From assembly GCA_016808115.1 (NCBI GenBank), contig JAEQBH010005382.1, positions 496,001-560,000 on the forward strand: a stretch of 64,000 nucleotides of DNA, written 5' to 3'. This document shows positions 13,001 to 24,578 of this stretch, in pieces. The first letter of the stretch is position 1. Each line of letters opens with the position of its first letter. Source of the stretch: Tetrastigma voinierianum. Taxonomy: Eukaryota > Streptophyta > Magnoliopsida > Vitales > Vitaceae. The notes under the pieces were generated by a model. The model had not been told where the DNA came from, searched no databases, and worked only from the letters and a program-made list of their open reading frames with translations. The translations under genes were made by a program, and so were the position numbers.

Positions 13001-13787
13001 CCTACGAGAGATATGAAATATGAGATAGAAATAATACGAAAAATAAAGATATGATATGAAATTATTGGCTTTAAGCCAACAAAGAAAAGTCACAAAAAAG
13101 TATATGAAACCTGAGAATTACATGATAGAATGAAGCATTACAAATGTATGTGAAATATGAATAGTACATGTGGAATGCGATAAGTCGTAGACGAGGAAAA
13201 TGAAGTATAGGAATACGATAAAAGTATAGATAAGATATGCAAGACATCTTATACGTAGCGGAAAAGGTTGTTATGCAATAGCGTATAAGATGATAAGTAA
13301 TAAAAGTTATATGAATATGTAGTTATATGAAATGCATATGTATAAGCTTGTGACGTTCACCATTGGTGGTTATTATATGTTAAATGGCGTAAAGGCTTAT
13401 GGCGGGTGTTGTCAGGTGTAGGTACGGAAACGAAGACAAGGATAGAGGGCCGGGGGCGTCGCGTGCGAGGAAGCGAGGCCATCTCGGAGATAAGTGCTCT
13501 GGCGTTACTCCAGCGATCGATGTTTATTAGAAATATACGTATATAAGTATTTGTATAAGTAAATGAGACTCGATGCTCGTGCTTAGATTTTGATATGGAC
13601 ACCACTCAGATGGTAATTCTTTGTATGTATGTAAAAATGATTTTTGTTATTACGAAATTGTTTGTATCTTACAGTCACAATCTGATGCGAGAAGAATAGG
13701 TCGATGAGAGTCCCGAGTATATAGTATAGATGGTCTCCGCCCAGACTCAGTTCGGATCATGTCCCGGGTGACCCAGGGATCGAAGGA
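10071..13787 (+). mobile_element. Nested Tekay-like LTR (solo or fragment) inside copia
   Basis: This segment separates copia pre-integrase from the end of copia integrase and has no coding frames. Its start (AACATCTAAATATACCCT) resembles the reverse complement of the right end of the LTR at 38436-42440. Its interior shares the CGTTTGG-containing blocks (about 12180-12230) and the long TATGAA-repeat section (12570-12960). Its end, with GACTC then GTTCGGATC then CCCGGGTGACC, resembles the other end of that LTR. It is therefore a plus-oriented relative of that LTR, about 3.7 kb long. A target-site duplication could not be identified, and some copia sequence has been lost at the junction. Confidence 0.65.
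12570..12960. repeat. Degenerate TATGAAAAGTA-type repeat block
   Basis: The words AGTATATGAA, AAAAGTACAGTATA and variants recur dozens of times without a strict unit length. This AT-rich block is internal to the nested LTR and creates long but meaningless open frames on the minus strand. A reverse-complement counterpart (CATGTACTGT words) occurs at 39232-39412 in the related LTR. Confidence 0.7.
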
Positions 13788-13789
13788 TG

Positions 13790-14640
13790 TATTTATTCAT
13801 ACTCAAAATGGATTGGTAGAATCCTTGATTAAACATATACAAATCGTGCGCACTGTATTGAGCAGATCAACGATCTGACATGGGATTAAGTGCCCAGTTT
13901 TGCATGCGGTGCCCTAATAAGATTGCGCCTTGCTGATCTCCTCTGATCTCCTTCCAAATGGTTCTTGGTTATGAACTTTGATGTCTACATTTACCTTGCC
14001 TTTGGTTGTGCGATACGAGGTGCCTAATACACCACCGAAAGAGCGAAAATGGGTCCCCCAGCGTCGTTTAGGCATTTATGTTAGGTTTAATTCACCGTCC
14101 ATCATTGGTTCTTGGGGCAAACTCTTGTGATCTTTACTTGCCCGGTCGCGGTGTCATTTCAATGAGACTTTGTTTCCATCGATTGGGACTTTAAAATTGA
14201 AATGGCTGCTTGAAGCAAAACCGGTTAAGGTTTTTCTCACGGAATGAGAAAAAATTTAGCATCATCTGATTAAGATTCAGGGCTCCACAGTATCACAGCG
14301 AGTGCAAGCATAATCCATTTGACTATGCTTGATAGACTTCTGATGCATTTAATGATGCCACTAAGGTATAAATCTCATATTCAATTGTAAATGCTCAATG
14401 GGATAGGCTTTGTTCCCAGAAGGACAAGCTAAAATGGATGAAAATCCCCCATAGTTGAAGCGTGGTAGACCAATAGGATCAAAAAACACTGTTCCTCGAA
14501 AACGAAGGGGAAATAATCAAGAATCCACTCCAGAAGAGCCTGGTGCTGTGCTTACTTCTAAAGAGCTTAATGCCCTTGAAGAGGCACAAACCCATGAAAA
14601 GATCACCAACCCAGGAATAAGGAATTTGCATTACATGTAA
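13790..14640 (+). pseudogene. Copia integrase C-terminal part
   Basis: At 13797-13845 the frame HTQNGLVESLIKHIQ matches the conserved end of the copia integrase core, where the glutamate of E-S-L-I-K is the third catalytic residue. Further matches are weak through frameshifts. The frame at 14455-14640 starts KRGRPIGSKNTVPRKRR, the usual basic linker between integrase and RT in this copia group, followed by the acidic EEAQTHE stretch. The first two catalytic aspartates lie in the missing core, so integration activity is lost. Confidence 0.7.
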
Positions 14641-15620
14641 TGAGATTTGGGATCAATAAAATCATCATTGATGATATTTTGCATTCTCGATTGCTCATAA
14701 AATTATGGATGATTGTGAAGCGCACATTCTATTATTGAATGTCGTCAAAGCGAGGTGGCCTAAGTGGGAGGAACGATTAAAGAGAATTTGAATTAGCTAC
14801 TAACTAAATGAGGTTTTTGGACCATAGCTTTCGCATCCCAGATAATGTAAAACCCGTTTGATATAAATGGGTATTTGTCGAAACGAAATGAGAAAAAGCA
14901 GGTTGTCGGGTATAAGCCGACTCGTTGCGAGGATTCTCGAGACTTAGGATTGATTATGGTTTATATTCACTGTGATGGATATGATTACATTTCTTTTTCT
15001 CATTAGTACGGTAATCTTTGAAAATTTGAAATCGTCTTATGGACATTGCGTGGCATATCTATAGCTCGTAGACACATATATTTATATGAAAATTCTCGAG
15101 GATTGAAAATGCGTCAAGTACACTCCATGACTTATTCTCGATAAAATTGCAAAAAAAGAAGATCTTTGTACGGGTTAAAGCAATCCCAGATTAGCATGTG
15201 GTATCAACGCCTAAGTGAGTACCTAATTAAGGAAGATCTGAGAATGATCCCTATATCTGTCCATGCGTGTTTATTAAGAAATCAAGCAGGATTTGCTAAT
15301 ATGCTTAGGTTGTATCGACGATATAAATTTAATTGGAACTCCAGAAGAGTTAGCTAAGCTATGAGTATTTGAAAAGAATTTGAAGTTAAAGATTTGGGTA
15401 AAAAACGAGCTTTGTCTTGATGCAAACTTGAGCATAAAGCAAATGGAATAATCGTCCATCAATCATCATACATTGAAGATTAGCAAAAGCTTCAACATGG
15501 ACAAGGCTCACCCATTGAGCCTTTATGGTTGTAAGGTCTCTAAGATCCCTAAAAGGATCAGTTTCGTCTAAAGAATCGATGAAGATACTTGGTCTGAGTA
15601 CCGTATCTACGATACAGGTG
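14640..15620 (+). pseudogene. Copia reverse transcriptase remnant
   Basis: Pieces in order are VKPVxYKWVFVE (14850-14885), a broken stretch ending in VMDMITF-like sequence (~14960-15000), SLYGLKQSQISMWYQRLSEYL (15155-15220), and, after a frameshift, the VYVDDINLIGT-type catalytic block and ELAKL-EFEVKDLGK (15305-15405), then HKANGIIVHQSSY (15430-15470) and NMDKAHPLS (15495-15525). Numerous stops interrupt it. The order and motifs identify copia RT. Confidence 0.8.
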
Positions 15621-15839
15621 GGGGCTTTGATGTACTTGGCCTGATGCGGAGCCAGGACATCGCTTTTTGTAGTAAGTTGTTAGCGCCTTTAGTTAAGACT
15701 AACTGGGAACCAGCGGAATGAATTAAACATATTTTGTTATCTCAGATGAACATAGATTTGGGATTACTATGATAGAAATCTACTACCCTGCGGTTTAGTT
15801 GGATGTTGATCTTGGATGGAGTGATCCATAAAGCCGCTC

Positions 15840-16260
15840 TCGGCGGATTGTTATTTTGTTATAATGGCGTCGCCATTTTCTTGACGGTCTGAGAAGCGAT
15901 CGCAGTGGTACATCTTAACCACTATGAGATATTAACATGAAGTACGGAAGAGAGTGTGTTTGGTTCAGATCCATTATAACACATATTCATGATTCTTGTT
16001 GTAACACCCAGTTCTGAGTGCATATAATTTATGAAGATAATCTGCTTGTGTTGCACAAGTTGGGGATGATATATCAAGGTGATAGGACGAGCATATCTGC
16101 GTCGAAATTTTTATCTAAGTAGGCTGAAAGTCGACAAATTGATGTTAAACATATTGATGCTTAAATAATACGCGGTCTTTTATCAAATCATTGCAAGTAG
16201 CTTTTGAGAAATTCGTATATGGCGTTGGTATGGTGAGTTTATAAGATGCAAGATTAACTA
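15840..16260 (+). pseudogene. Copia RNase H remnant
   Basis: At 16120-16250 the translated frames contain KVDKLMLN, then YAVFYQIIASSF and IRIWRWYGEF, which follow the family pattern KIDVxHI...LADLFTKxLPxxxFxKLVYGIGM near the end of copia RNase H. The frame carries several stops. Earlier parts (15840-16120) are hard to align. Confidence 0.5.
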
Positions 16261-16508
16261 GCTGACAGTGGCTATATGGCTGAGTCGGGGAGATATTGTG
16301 AAGTATGCATTGCACTCTTTTACTTTTGTCAGGTTTTGTCGCATTGGGTTTTGGGCTCAAGGTTTTAATGACCAGTGTCATTCCTTAAAAGGAGATCATA
16401 AATATTTATACCTTGTACTCTTTTCCCTTTGTCAGGTTTGTGTGTGGTTTCAGAACTTAGGTTTTAATGAGCGTATTGTCTTAGCATTCATGAATACAAT
16501 GAATATTC

Positions 16509-16843
16509 AAAGGGGAGTGTTATGAAATACATGAATGAATATTCATTATATTAATATGCTTTTATATCGTTAATGTATATTGTTAATGCTGTGTAATGGC
16601 GTTCGTAACTATCGTTCGTAGCATATACGTTAATGTATATTCGATGTACTATTATGTGGCGTTAAGTAACTTTGTTCTGCATTATGAATGTCGAATCCTT
16701 ATATTCGATGTATATAAGATAATGAAAGTGAAAATAAAATTATTTAAATGCTTTCCTGCAAATGCTTTTTGGTGTTTATCTACTTCTCTTTTGTCTATAC
16801 ATTATCTACATTATGTTCTTGCAACGCAATATTTTACAATAGA
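16509..16843 (+). repeat. Copia polypurine tract and 3' LTR
   Basis: AAAGGGGAG at 16509-16517 is a polypurine tract, and the LTR begins TGTTATGAAATACATG at 16518. The LTR ends near 16843 after ATTTTACAAT. Compared with the 5' LTR it carries several replaced patches, which shows considerable age or poor sequence quality. Confidence 0.8.
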
Positions 16844-17164
16844 AAATATATTTTCATTGTTTTGTTGTATTTATTTTTTATAATTATTTTAAATATGATT
16901 ATGTATATGATAATTAAAATAAAATATTATACATATAAAAATTATTTTTACAATAAATATATATATATATATATATATATATGATATTATCATTTTTGTT
17001 ATAACGTAATAAATTATTTTTATTAGGATTGGCTTGAGATGTCGCCAAGTATCATATAAGAATGAAGCTTTCACGATATTATATAAGTATGAATTTTTTT
17101 GAATCTAATAGACAAAATTTAAAATCGTGAAAGCTTATTAGACTTGAAATGAATAATATTTACA
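16844..17164. other. AT-rich spacer with (AT)n and an inverted repeat
   Basis: An AT dinucleotide run occupies about 16957-16982. A perfect 13-bp inverted repeat (AAGCTTTCACGAT at 17065-17077 and its complement at 17124-17136) encloses 46 bp. No gene is seen. Confidence 0.7.
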
Positions 17165-17200
17165 TGGTTAGACTGAGTCGTTACAAATGATATCATAGTC
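17165..17200 (+). other. Relict LTR end with tRNA-Met-type primer binding site
   Basis: GAGTCGTTACA followed by AATGATATCATAGTC resembles the common junction of a plant LTR end (GTCGTTACA) with a mutated TGGTATCAGAGC primer binding site. The remainder of that element was not recognised, so it is a fragment or a small non-autonomous element. Confidence 0.35.
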
Positions 17201-17602
17201 GATCCTCGATCTTGATATAAGAGTTTGTTCCGTTTGACTTTTTAGATAATGTTTGTCTACTTGATTTTGCAATTAGACATAACGATCTATATAAAAGTGT
17301 TTATCATATCTTATAAAGGATAGAGAAATTTTTTTTGAATCTGATATAATGAAATGCCTTACTTGCATTATAAGAATTTTAAAGAGATGGGAGAGCCCTT
17401 TAGAATTCAAGACGGACAACATCTATATCGTTTGACCCGGAATACGTGAGGTCAGCACTCAGCAGTCACTGGTAAGTAAACATTCTTCGGTCGTATAGGC
17501 CAACTGCGATATTTTTATTTGTAGGTCATCTGACCTAACCATGGTTAAATTCACGACTCAACCCGCGTTTTCAATCTAACCACACCCACTACATCCTTTT
17601 GC

Positions 17603-17610
17603 TATAAATA
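17603..17610 (+). promoter_or_regulatory. TATA box of the RNA helicase gene
   Basis: TATAAATA lies in an AT-to-CT transition, followed about 25-35 bp later by a pyrimidine-rich CTCTCGTTCTCTTTCTC tract typical of plant transcription starts. The start site is therefore inferred near 17630-17640. The sequence upstream (17400-17600) is mixed composition without an obvious further element. Confidence 0.6.
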
Positions 17611-17631
17611 AATCACAACGCTGCTCCTCTC

Positions 17632-17797
17632 GTTCTCTTTCTCATTTCTACGCTTCTCTGCCCTTCGGAAGCGTAGAGTAGTTACTCCTAACAGGGTAGA
17701 TGAAAGGTATTTTGGAGGAGGGAGAGGGAGAGGATAATTTCTCGCTGTTCTTTCGCCCACCCTTCAGGCGTCCCGACCTTCAAAGCGGCGTCATCTG
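17632..17797 (+). other. 5' UTR exon of the RNA helicase gene
   Basis: The exon begins in a CT-rich tract and ends at a GT donor (CTG|GTACGG). Downstream the sequence turns T-rich, as expected of a plant intron. A perfect 10-bp stem (17647-17656 with 17668-17677, 11-nt loop) lies near the presumed cap site. An ATG at 17700 starts a short upstream ORF. The exact start and the donor are inferred; AAAG|GTATTT at 17708 is an alternative donor. Confidence 0.5.
17700..17797 (+). other. Possible upstream ORF across the leader intron
   Basis: The ATG at 17700 opens 32 codons to the inferred donor at 17797. Joining to the exon that begins at 19552 creates an in-frame TGA exactly at the splice junction, 13 nt before the main start codon. 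The peptide is rich in Gly, Glu, Arg and Phe and is not recognised. Such a uORF would lower translation of the helicase unless bypassed. It depends on the inferred start site and splice sites. Confidence 0.3.
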
Positions 17798-18831
17798 GTA
17801 CGGATATATATATTTTTTTATCTTAATTTTAATTGTTCATGGCTCTTACGTTCTAGATCTGAATAGAGTTTTATAAAAAAACCTTAAGGTCGGTCAGAGA
17901 ATGAAATCTAGGGTTTCTGCGGCGGCCATTTCGATTTTTCTATCTACGATCCGTCTGGATTCCTAGAAAATTTTGGCTGAGTGGAAAAGTAAAGTTTCGA
18001 ATGATAGATTGGTGGGAACCTGACTAAGAATGCTCTTTATTTTCCCTAAATTGTTTGAAAATTAAATGGAGAGCGAAGCGTTGGATTTATGAATTTTGTT
18101 TTTGAATTTCTTTTGAAGTGCTCTCCTATCAACCAGTGGTAGGTTTAGATTTTGATGTCGGTGATTTTCAAACTCGTATGCCCCACGATTCAAGGTCCAC
18201 GAATTGGATTTTTGTTGGGAATTTGTATTTTGTTGGGGGACGTTTAAAATTTTGTATGATTTAAAGTAGATTAAACTTATTGACGTCTTTATGGGTTTAC
18301 AGTAGATTTGTTTGTCGGACAGTCTGTATACCTTTGAGAATTGGAAATTTTGTTCACATAATGCATGAAAGTTTTTATTCAGTCTGTGAATAACTAACTC
18401 GTTTTAAGTACGTTTCCTTTCTCAGGAAATTGAAGTTTCAAATCATTTACTAAAATGGACAACTTCTTTTGTCCTTTAGCCCTTTAGGGTTTAGGGTACA
18501 TTCTGACTTAATCTTTTTTTCTGTATTATTGATATGATTGGCTTATCTCCCTTTTGTTTCCTGAACTGTTGCAAGTCTTCAACTAACACCTGTGGCATGA
18601 AAGGAGTGTGAATAGTGACACAGCACTGTCATATTTTACAGGAGCACCTTGGTTACGAATGCCTTGTTGAAATATCGTTCTTAGCACTGCATGTTACCTA
18701 TTTTCCTGTGTGGATGGGTGTCATGATGTCTCATTTTCGAAGTTAAAGCTTCAAATCCTTCAATGAAATAGGCAGTATGTTTTGCCCTTTAGAAATTTGA
18801 GACACTATCCCGACTTAGTTCATTGGTTTTA

Positions 18832-18863
<32 letters not shown>

Positions 18864-19551
18864 GTTAAATAGTAAAGAAAAAAAGCAAGAAAAAAGAATA
18901 TTAAAATAATAATAAGAACTTACATTTTGATTCTATTTTAACTCTATATCATAAGAATGGAAATAGTTCTTCTTATTATTGTTGTTGCTTTAACAACAAG
19001 CCTTTTTGTTTTCAAATCAGATAAGTTTTTGTATATCTATGATTTATTGGAACAAAACAAAAAAGGGCGCTGGATAGGTATGTGGGAATAAAAAGGCTCT
19101 TTTGAACAAACTCAAAGAAATATTCATTTTTTTTCTAATAATTATTGTTGTTATTATCATTATTATTACTACTTGGCTTTGATTGTTTCCCATAAGTTTT
19201 CTTAAACCGTTAACTGAGACCTATGGCATGAACTAAGCGGAAGCTGTGATATGCCATGGTCATGTCTAATAGGGGTGCTTTGGATACGAACAGTTTCTTG
19301 ATGTTTGGTTGTTGGGACCTTATGTTACCATTTTCCAATATGGATGGGTGCAGTAATGTCTTGTGCCTGTTAATTTAGAGTTTATGGAGGCATTGAATGT
19401 GGAATGTTGTTTCTTTGTTTTAATAATTATTGTTTTGATTTGTGTTTGTGTGCTGCATGTGTCCGTATTGTACAAATAAAGTTGGTCAATCTTTTTACCT
19501 TTATATTTCTCCCATCTCATTTTATATCCTGCAATTTCCTGTTTCTGCAAG
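17798..19551 (+). other. 5' UTR intron of the RNA helicase gene
   Basis: An intron of about 1.75 kb is inferred from the T-rich composition and from the acceptor TTTCTGCAAG just upstream of the start codon at 19566. Leader introns of this size are common in plant housekeeping genes and often raise expression. Inside it, (AAT)n directly followed by (ATT)n at 18831-18864 forms a perfect AT-only palindrome. Another imperfect ATT run is near 19140-19170. No coding exon is present. Confidence 0.55.
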
Positions 19552-19565
19552 ATTGTGAAGTTGTT

Positions 19566-22500
19566 ATGGCTGCAACTGCGAGTGGTCCACGTTATGCACC
19601 CGAAGACCCTACTCTTCCTAAACCATGGAAAGGCCTGGTCGATGGGAAAACAGGATATCTTTACTTTTGGAATCCAGAGACAAATGTAACCCAATACGAG
19701 AGGCCTAGTGGCTCTTCAAATGCCAGTTTAGCACCACCTCCAAAGTCTTCTGCGTCCATAAGTTCTTCAGTTCAAGTTCAACAATCTTCTCAAGGACAGC
19801 GTCGTGATCATGGGCTGAATGAAGAAGATGACAAGTATAACCGAGCAAGAAATCTTCAGGTAAATGTTTACTTGTATTTTCTATTTTTTCATCTTATCGT
19901 TGTGGTTGTTACTTGACATGGTTTGTTGGTCTTTGGAAACAACTTTTTTGCTTATTCCTGGCTGTCCCAGTTGAAAAAATCTTCATTTTGCTGATTCCTC
20001 TGTTTTTAATTCTGCAGCAGAGTGCCAGGGGTGGGACAGTTCATTCTCATGATACACCCAATGGGATGGTTGGTGCAGGACACGGAGGGTCTTCTGTAAG
20101 AGGACAAGGATCCTTAGGCCAGGGGAGTGGTGTATCAGCGGAGTCCTATCGCCGCCGGCATGAGATAACAGTTACAGTGAGTATTTGGTCATTCCTCATG
20201 TTAGGTTTTGCACTTGTAGAATTGCATAGTATTTAGGTGTCATGCTTTCTTTTTAAATGTTCATCATTCACGATTACTAGGACAGTTTAGTTGGGATCAT
20301 TAACTTCCTAAAATGTGTATTTAATCTATTTATGATTTAGTTTGCATTAAATATATTTAATCTATTTATACTTGTACCTTTATTTTTTCCCCAGTTACTT
20401 GCATGGTGATGAAATATTTTCAATGTGCTGTATTTTTCTTATAGTGGCATACATCTTAGGCCTAGTTTGGGTAACCATTGGTTGGGTCTCTGATTCATGT
20501 TGAGACATCTATAATTTTTTTTTATATTTATCCACACTGAGAATTCATGTCTAGAGCTTGGATGGGTATGTCTTTTCTCTGTAATTAAACTCCTGCTTTC
20601 CAAAAAAAGAAACGAAAAAGAAAAAAACTAATTTGATTTCCTTCAATGAATGCAAGAAGGATATGTTGACAATGAGAACTAGAGCAGTTAATCAACTTTC
20701 TTTAGAATCAATTTTTTCCCTTTTTACTAAGATGACCAGCTATTTAGGCGTGTATCTCTTGCACAACTTTTATTGCTATAGCAGGTTCATATCAATTTCT
20801 TTAATCTATGTAATTCTTTTCCTCTTGTTTGGTTTGAGAATTCCTTTACCATTGTTAATTTGTTCTTCTGCTTCCAACCCCCATTAGGGAGATGATGTTC
20901 CCCAACCTTTCATATCATTTGAAGCTACTGGCTTTCCTCCTGAGATTCTTAAAGAGGTATGGATTTCCTTGTCTAATTGAATGGTTCCTTTCCTTTGCCC
21001 ATCTTTGTTCCCTTTTTGGGGGTGTCCTTTATGCAATGGTCTGCTGGCTAGAAGTCCATGTAAGTTTGCTAAATTATGTGACCTGAGTGTTTCTTCTGCA
21101 AGTTCTGTGGTTGCTGGAGGACGGAGGTTGTGCTTCAGACTCATGTTCATTTGTTTTTTTTTGCCATCTGTACTTTTTGTCCCAGGTGCGATATTTGCTC
21201 CACGGAGGAGCTAATGTCGTACGCTGTTCCGTCCTCTTTGTTGGGGGCCTAGTTGGAGCGCCCTTGTTGGTGGACCATTTTTGAGAAGGGCTTTCCGAAT
21301 CACCCAAGGTCATGGCCGGGACTGCTGTTGGTGATGATTCAGTCTGCCACTCGGTCCGAACAGAAGAAGAGGCCTCCTCCTGCTCTAGCTTGCATCAGCA
21401 AGCATTGGCTCTCTGCATTTGTGGGAGATGATGCTTCTTCTTGCATTAGCCTCCCATAAGTCCAAAAAGAAAACCAACTCGAAATCTTGGAGCCAGTACC
21501 TCTCTTACAGGGGCTGCTGCTTTTGCTTTTCCAGGTATACAGTGCTGGGTTCTCTGCCCCTACTCCAATCCAGGCACAGTCTTGGCCAGTTGCTCTTCAA
21601 AGTCGTGATATAGTGGCCATTGCTAAGACGGGTTCAGGGAAAACACTGGGCTACCTAATTCCTGGATTTATTCATCTCAAGCGCATACGCAATAATCCGC
21701 AAATGGGTCCAACTGTTTTGGTTCTCTCACCAACTAGGGAGTTGGCAACACAAATACAAGATGAAGCTGTGAAGTTTGCAAGATCATCAAGAATTTCATG
21801 CACGGTTTGTTACTTGCAACCCTTGAATACCTTTTTTCTGTTAAGGAAAGATGATTATTTTTTTTGTTTCAAGTTGCTGATGCTAAGTCCTCATTTATTT
21901 TTGTCTTTTAAGTGTTTGTATGGAGGAGCTCCGAAGGGTCCCCAGTTGAGAGATCTTGACAGAGGAGCAGATATCGTGGTTGCCACTCCTGGCCGTTTGA
22001 ATGATATTCTGGAAATGAGAAGGGTCAGCCTTCGTCAAGTCTCTTATCTGGTGCTGGATGAGGCAGACCGAATGCTGGACATGGGTTTTGAACCTCAGAT
22101 TCGGAAGATTGTGAAAGAGGTACCTACTCGCCGGCAGACTCTCATGTACACTGCAACATGGCCAAAGGAGGTTAGGAAGATTGCAGCAGATCTACTAGTT
22201 AATCCTGTTCAGGTTAACATTGGGAATGTTGATGAGCTTGTCGCAAACAAGGCAATCACGCAGGTGTGGCATCTATTCTTGACTCAATTACAAAACAGAT
22301 TAGGAATGTTTATGTTATTCTGTCTCTGAAACAATAGATGGAGTTTCTAATATATCGCTATTGATATTCTTGCAGTATGTTGAAGTATTGCCATATATGG
22401 AGAAGCACAAACGGTTGGAGCAGATATTGAACTCTCAAGAACCAGGATCCAAGATCATCATTTTCTGTTCAACTAAGAAGATGTGTGATCAACTGGCTCG

Positions 22501-24113
22501 CAACCTAACCCGCCCTTTTGGAGCTGCTGCCATTCATGGAGACAAATCTCAGGGTGAGAGGGACTATGTATTAAATCAGTTCCGCACTGGGAGGTCCCCG
22601 GTGCTTGTGGCCACTGATGTTGCAGCTCGAGGACTTGACATTAAGGATATCAGGTAAGAGACAGTTTGATCCAGAGGGTGTTTAAACTATAGAAAAAGTG
22701 GAGCAAATCGATTGATTACTCTATTTTTCTTTATGATGATGAGTTTGTACCTAGTTGATCTCGAAATTGGTTACAATGCCAGCTAATGATTTGATCTTTC
22801 ATCACAGGGTGGTTATCAACTATGACTTCCCAACTGGAATAGAAGATTATGTTCACAGGATTGGGAGGACTGGTAGGGCAGGTGCCACTGGGCTTGCTTA
22901 CACATTCTTTGCGGATCAGGATGCAAAGTATGCTTCAGATCTTGTCAAAGTTTTAGAAGGGGCAAACCAGCGAGTCCCTCCGGAGATTCGTGATATGGCT
23001 GCACGTGGTGGTGGTGGGATGGGCAGGTCCAGGCGTTGGGGCTCTGGTACCGGTGGTCGTGATGGAGGCCGTGGTGGTGGACGAAATGATTCAAGCTACG
23101 GTGGTTCGAGTTATGGTGGCGGTGGTTCGAGTTATGGTGGTAGGGATGGTGGGAGGGGTGGTTGGGTAATGCCTCCATCATCTTCCGGTAGGGGTGGACG
23201 GGGAGCTGATCAAGACCCACAAGACAGGTACCCTATATTTACTGGCTTATTTTTGCTGTCTATCTTTTGGGGTTTGGGTTTTGTCTCCTCTTTTCTTATG
23301 AATTTTTTTGCATCTTTTCAGGATTTATAGAAACCACATCACTCACTCTTGTTATAATGAAGATTATCCTTTCTTTCAAATGCTGTAGGCACGGTTTTGC
23401 AATTATCAATCCAAACCTGAACCCAAACCCAATTTTGCTTTAATTTCAAAAGTTAATTAGGTTACTATGTTAATTTGCATGACCACAGTTATATCATGAT
23501 GGGCATGATTTTTTGATACTCGTTCAATGCATGACATGACAGGGGCTACCATGCAAGTAGTTTCCGGGCTCGTAGCCGAAGTAGAAGCCGGAGCCCCAAC
23601 AGGGGGGGGCAGCAGGGTAATGGCGATGTAAGGAACAACAGGAGCCGCAGTGGAAGCTGGAATGGTGGCCGAAGCAGGTCTCGCAGCCGTAGTCGTAGCC
23701 TTGAAAGATACAACAAGGCTGCTCCTCCTCCTGTACGTGAACAACAACGGTCCCCAGTGTACAGTTTTCATAAGGCAGCCATGGAGCAGTCCCGATCATC
23801 ACCACCTCGTCGATATGACAATGTACGTGAACGCTCTCCCGTGCGCAGTTTCCATAAGTCAGTCACGGAGCAGAAGCCTTACAACAAAGATAGTAGTAGT
23901 ACAAGGGGTTTAAAAAATTCCCCAGAGAGATCACCACGGTCTCCATCTGGGAAGGGAAAATTTAGTGGTGGTCATGATGGTGAAGTTTACGCCAATGGCC
24001 ATCGTGCTTCTTATTTAGGTGAAGAAGAAGAGGAAGGCATGATTCCCACCGATGATGATGGAACATTGCAAGCAGCAACTACTACTGCAGATTCCCATCA
24101 CTCGTCTCCTTAG
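19566..24113 (+). CDS. DRH1-like: DEAD-box ATP-dependent RNA helicase with WW domain (DRH1/RH14/RH46 type)
   Basis: ATP-driven RNA unwinding and RNP remodelling in the nucleus is the family role. Exons inferred from GT-AG sites in phase: 19566-19859, 20018-20176, 20888-20956, 21535-21804, 21913-22263, 22376-22653, 22808-23227, 23543-24113; they join to 803 codons plus stop. Residues 17-47 form a WW domain whose second Trp is Tyr (NVTQYERP), as usual in this plant subfamily. The Q-motif region is 162-189. Core motifs are AKTGSGKT (204-211), PTRELA (240-245), TPGR (289-292), DEAD (313-316), TAT in place of SAT (344-346), VATDVAARGLD (459-469) and HRIGRTGR (490-497). A Gly/Arg/Tyr-rich RGG tract (about 525-605) and an RS-repeat tail follow, consistent with RNA binding and SR-protein contacts. 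The start is supported by the conserved N-terminus just before the WW domain. Arabidopsis has three close paralogues, so the exact symbol is uncertain. No disruption was seen; codons 99 onward may start 3 nt later because of a NAGNAG acceptor. Confidence 0.95.
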
Positions 24114-24578
24114 GAAATTGAAAATGGAAATCTTGTGGGGCTCATAGTTTAAGCATGGTTTTTTGATGCACTTCTTTCCTCTTTTGTTTTTTGTTTTTTG
24201 ACTGTTTTGTTTTTATTTTAGTGTTATAGTTGCCGGGATGTAGCGGCATTGTAATAGCAACAGGGAAATCCATGTATGGAAATTGACTTTTGTTGGACTG
24301 ATCTATCCCCATTGATTTTGAAGGGCTAAATGCCCTCACCCCCAAAGACACACTGAAGATGTATATATAAATCATCTTCCATGTTTCTTAGTAATGTTGG
24401 TTAGAAATCTGAAGTCTTGTACGTCATGTAACCATGTATATTGATGATAACCAAGCGTTGCTTTCCTACCATTTTGACCACTGATATTCTTAAACCAGTC
24501 ATTGTTGGGTGGAACCAAGATGACAATGGACCGACCACAAGTGACCTGAAATCTTACAAGAATTAAGTAATAACTTTG
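24114..24578 (+). other. 3' UTR and downstream flank of the helicase gene
   Basis: After the stop the sequence is T-rich with TTTGTTTTTTG runs, then GTTATAGTTG and a TATATAAATCATC stretch near 24362, consistent with a plant 3' UTR and polyadenylation region. The 3' end is probably between 24370 and 24480. Only about 465 bp separate the stop codon from the first retrotransposon boundary at 24579. Confidence 0.5.

Larger units (their letters stand above)
7471..16843 (+). mobile_element. Degraded Ty1/copia LTR retrotransposon
   Basis: The element has two similar ~330-bp LTRs (7471-7800 and 16518-16843), a polypurine tract just before the 3' LTR, and pol remnants in copia order: gag, protease, pre-integrase and integrase, RT, RNase H. 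All reading frames carry stops and frameshifts, so it cannot encode its own proteins. It is interrupted at about 10071-13787 by a foreign Tekay-like LTR, and the central integrase core is missing at that place. No clear target-site duplication was found, and the first bases of the 5' LTR have lost the TG terminus. Copia assignment rests on gene order (integrase before RT) and on recognisable RT and protease motifs. Confidence 0.9.

Noticed and set aside
20884..21313. Minus-strand and alternative-frame ORFs within helicase introns and exons
   Set aside because: They overlap the spliced helicase exons or lie in an intron, and show no domain.
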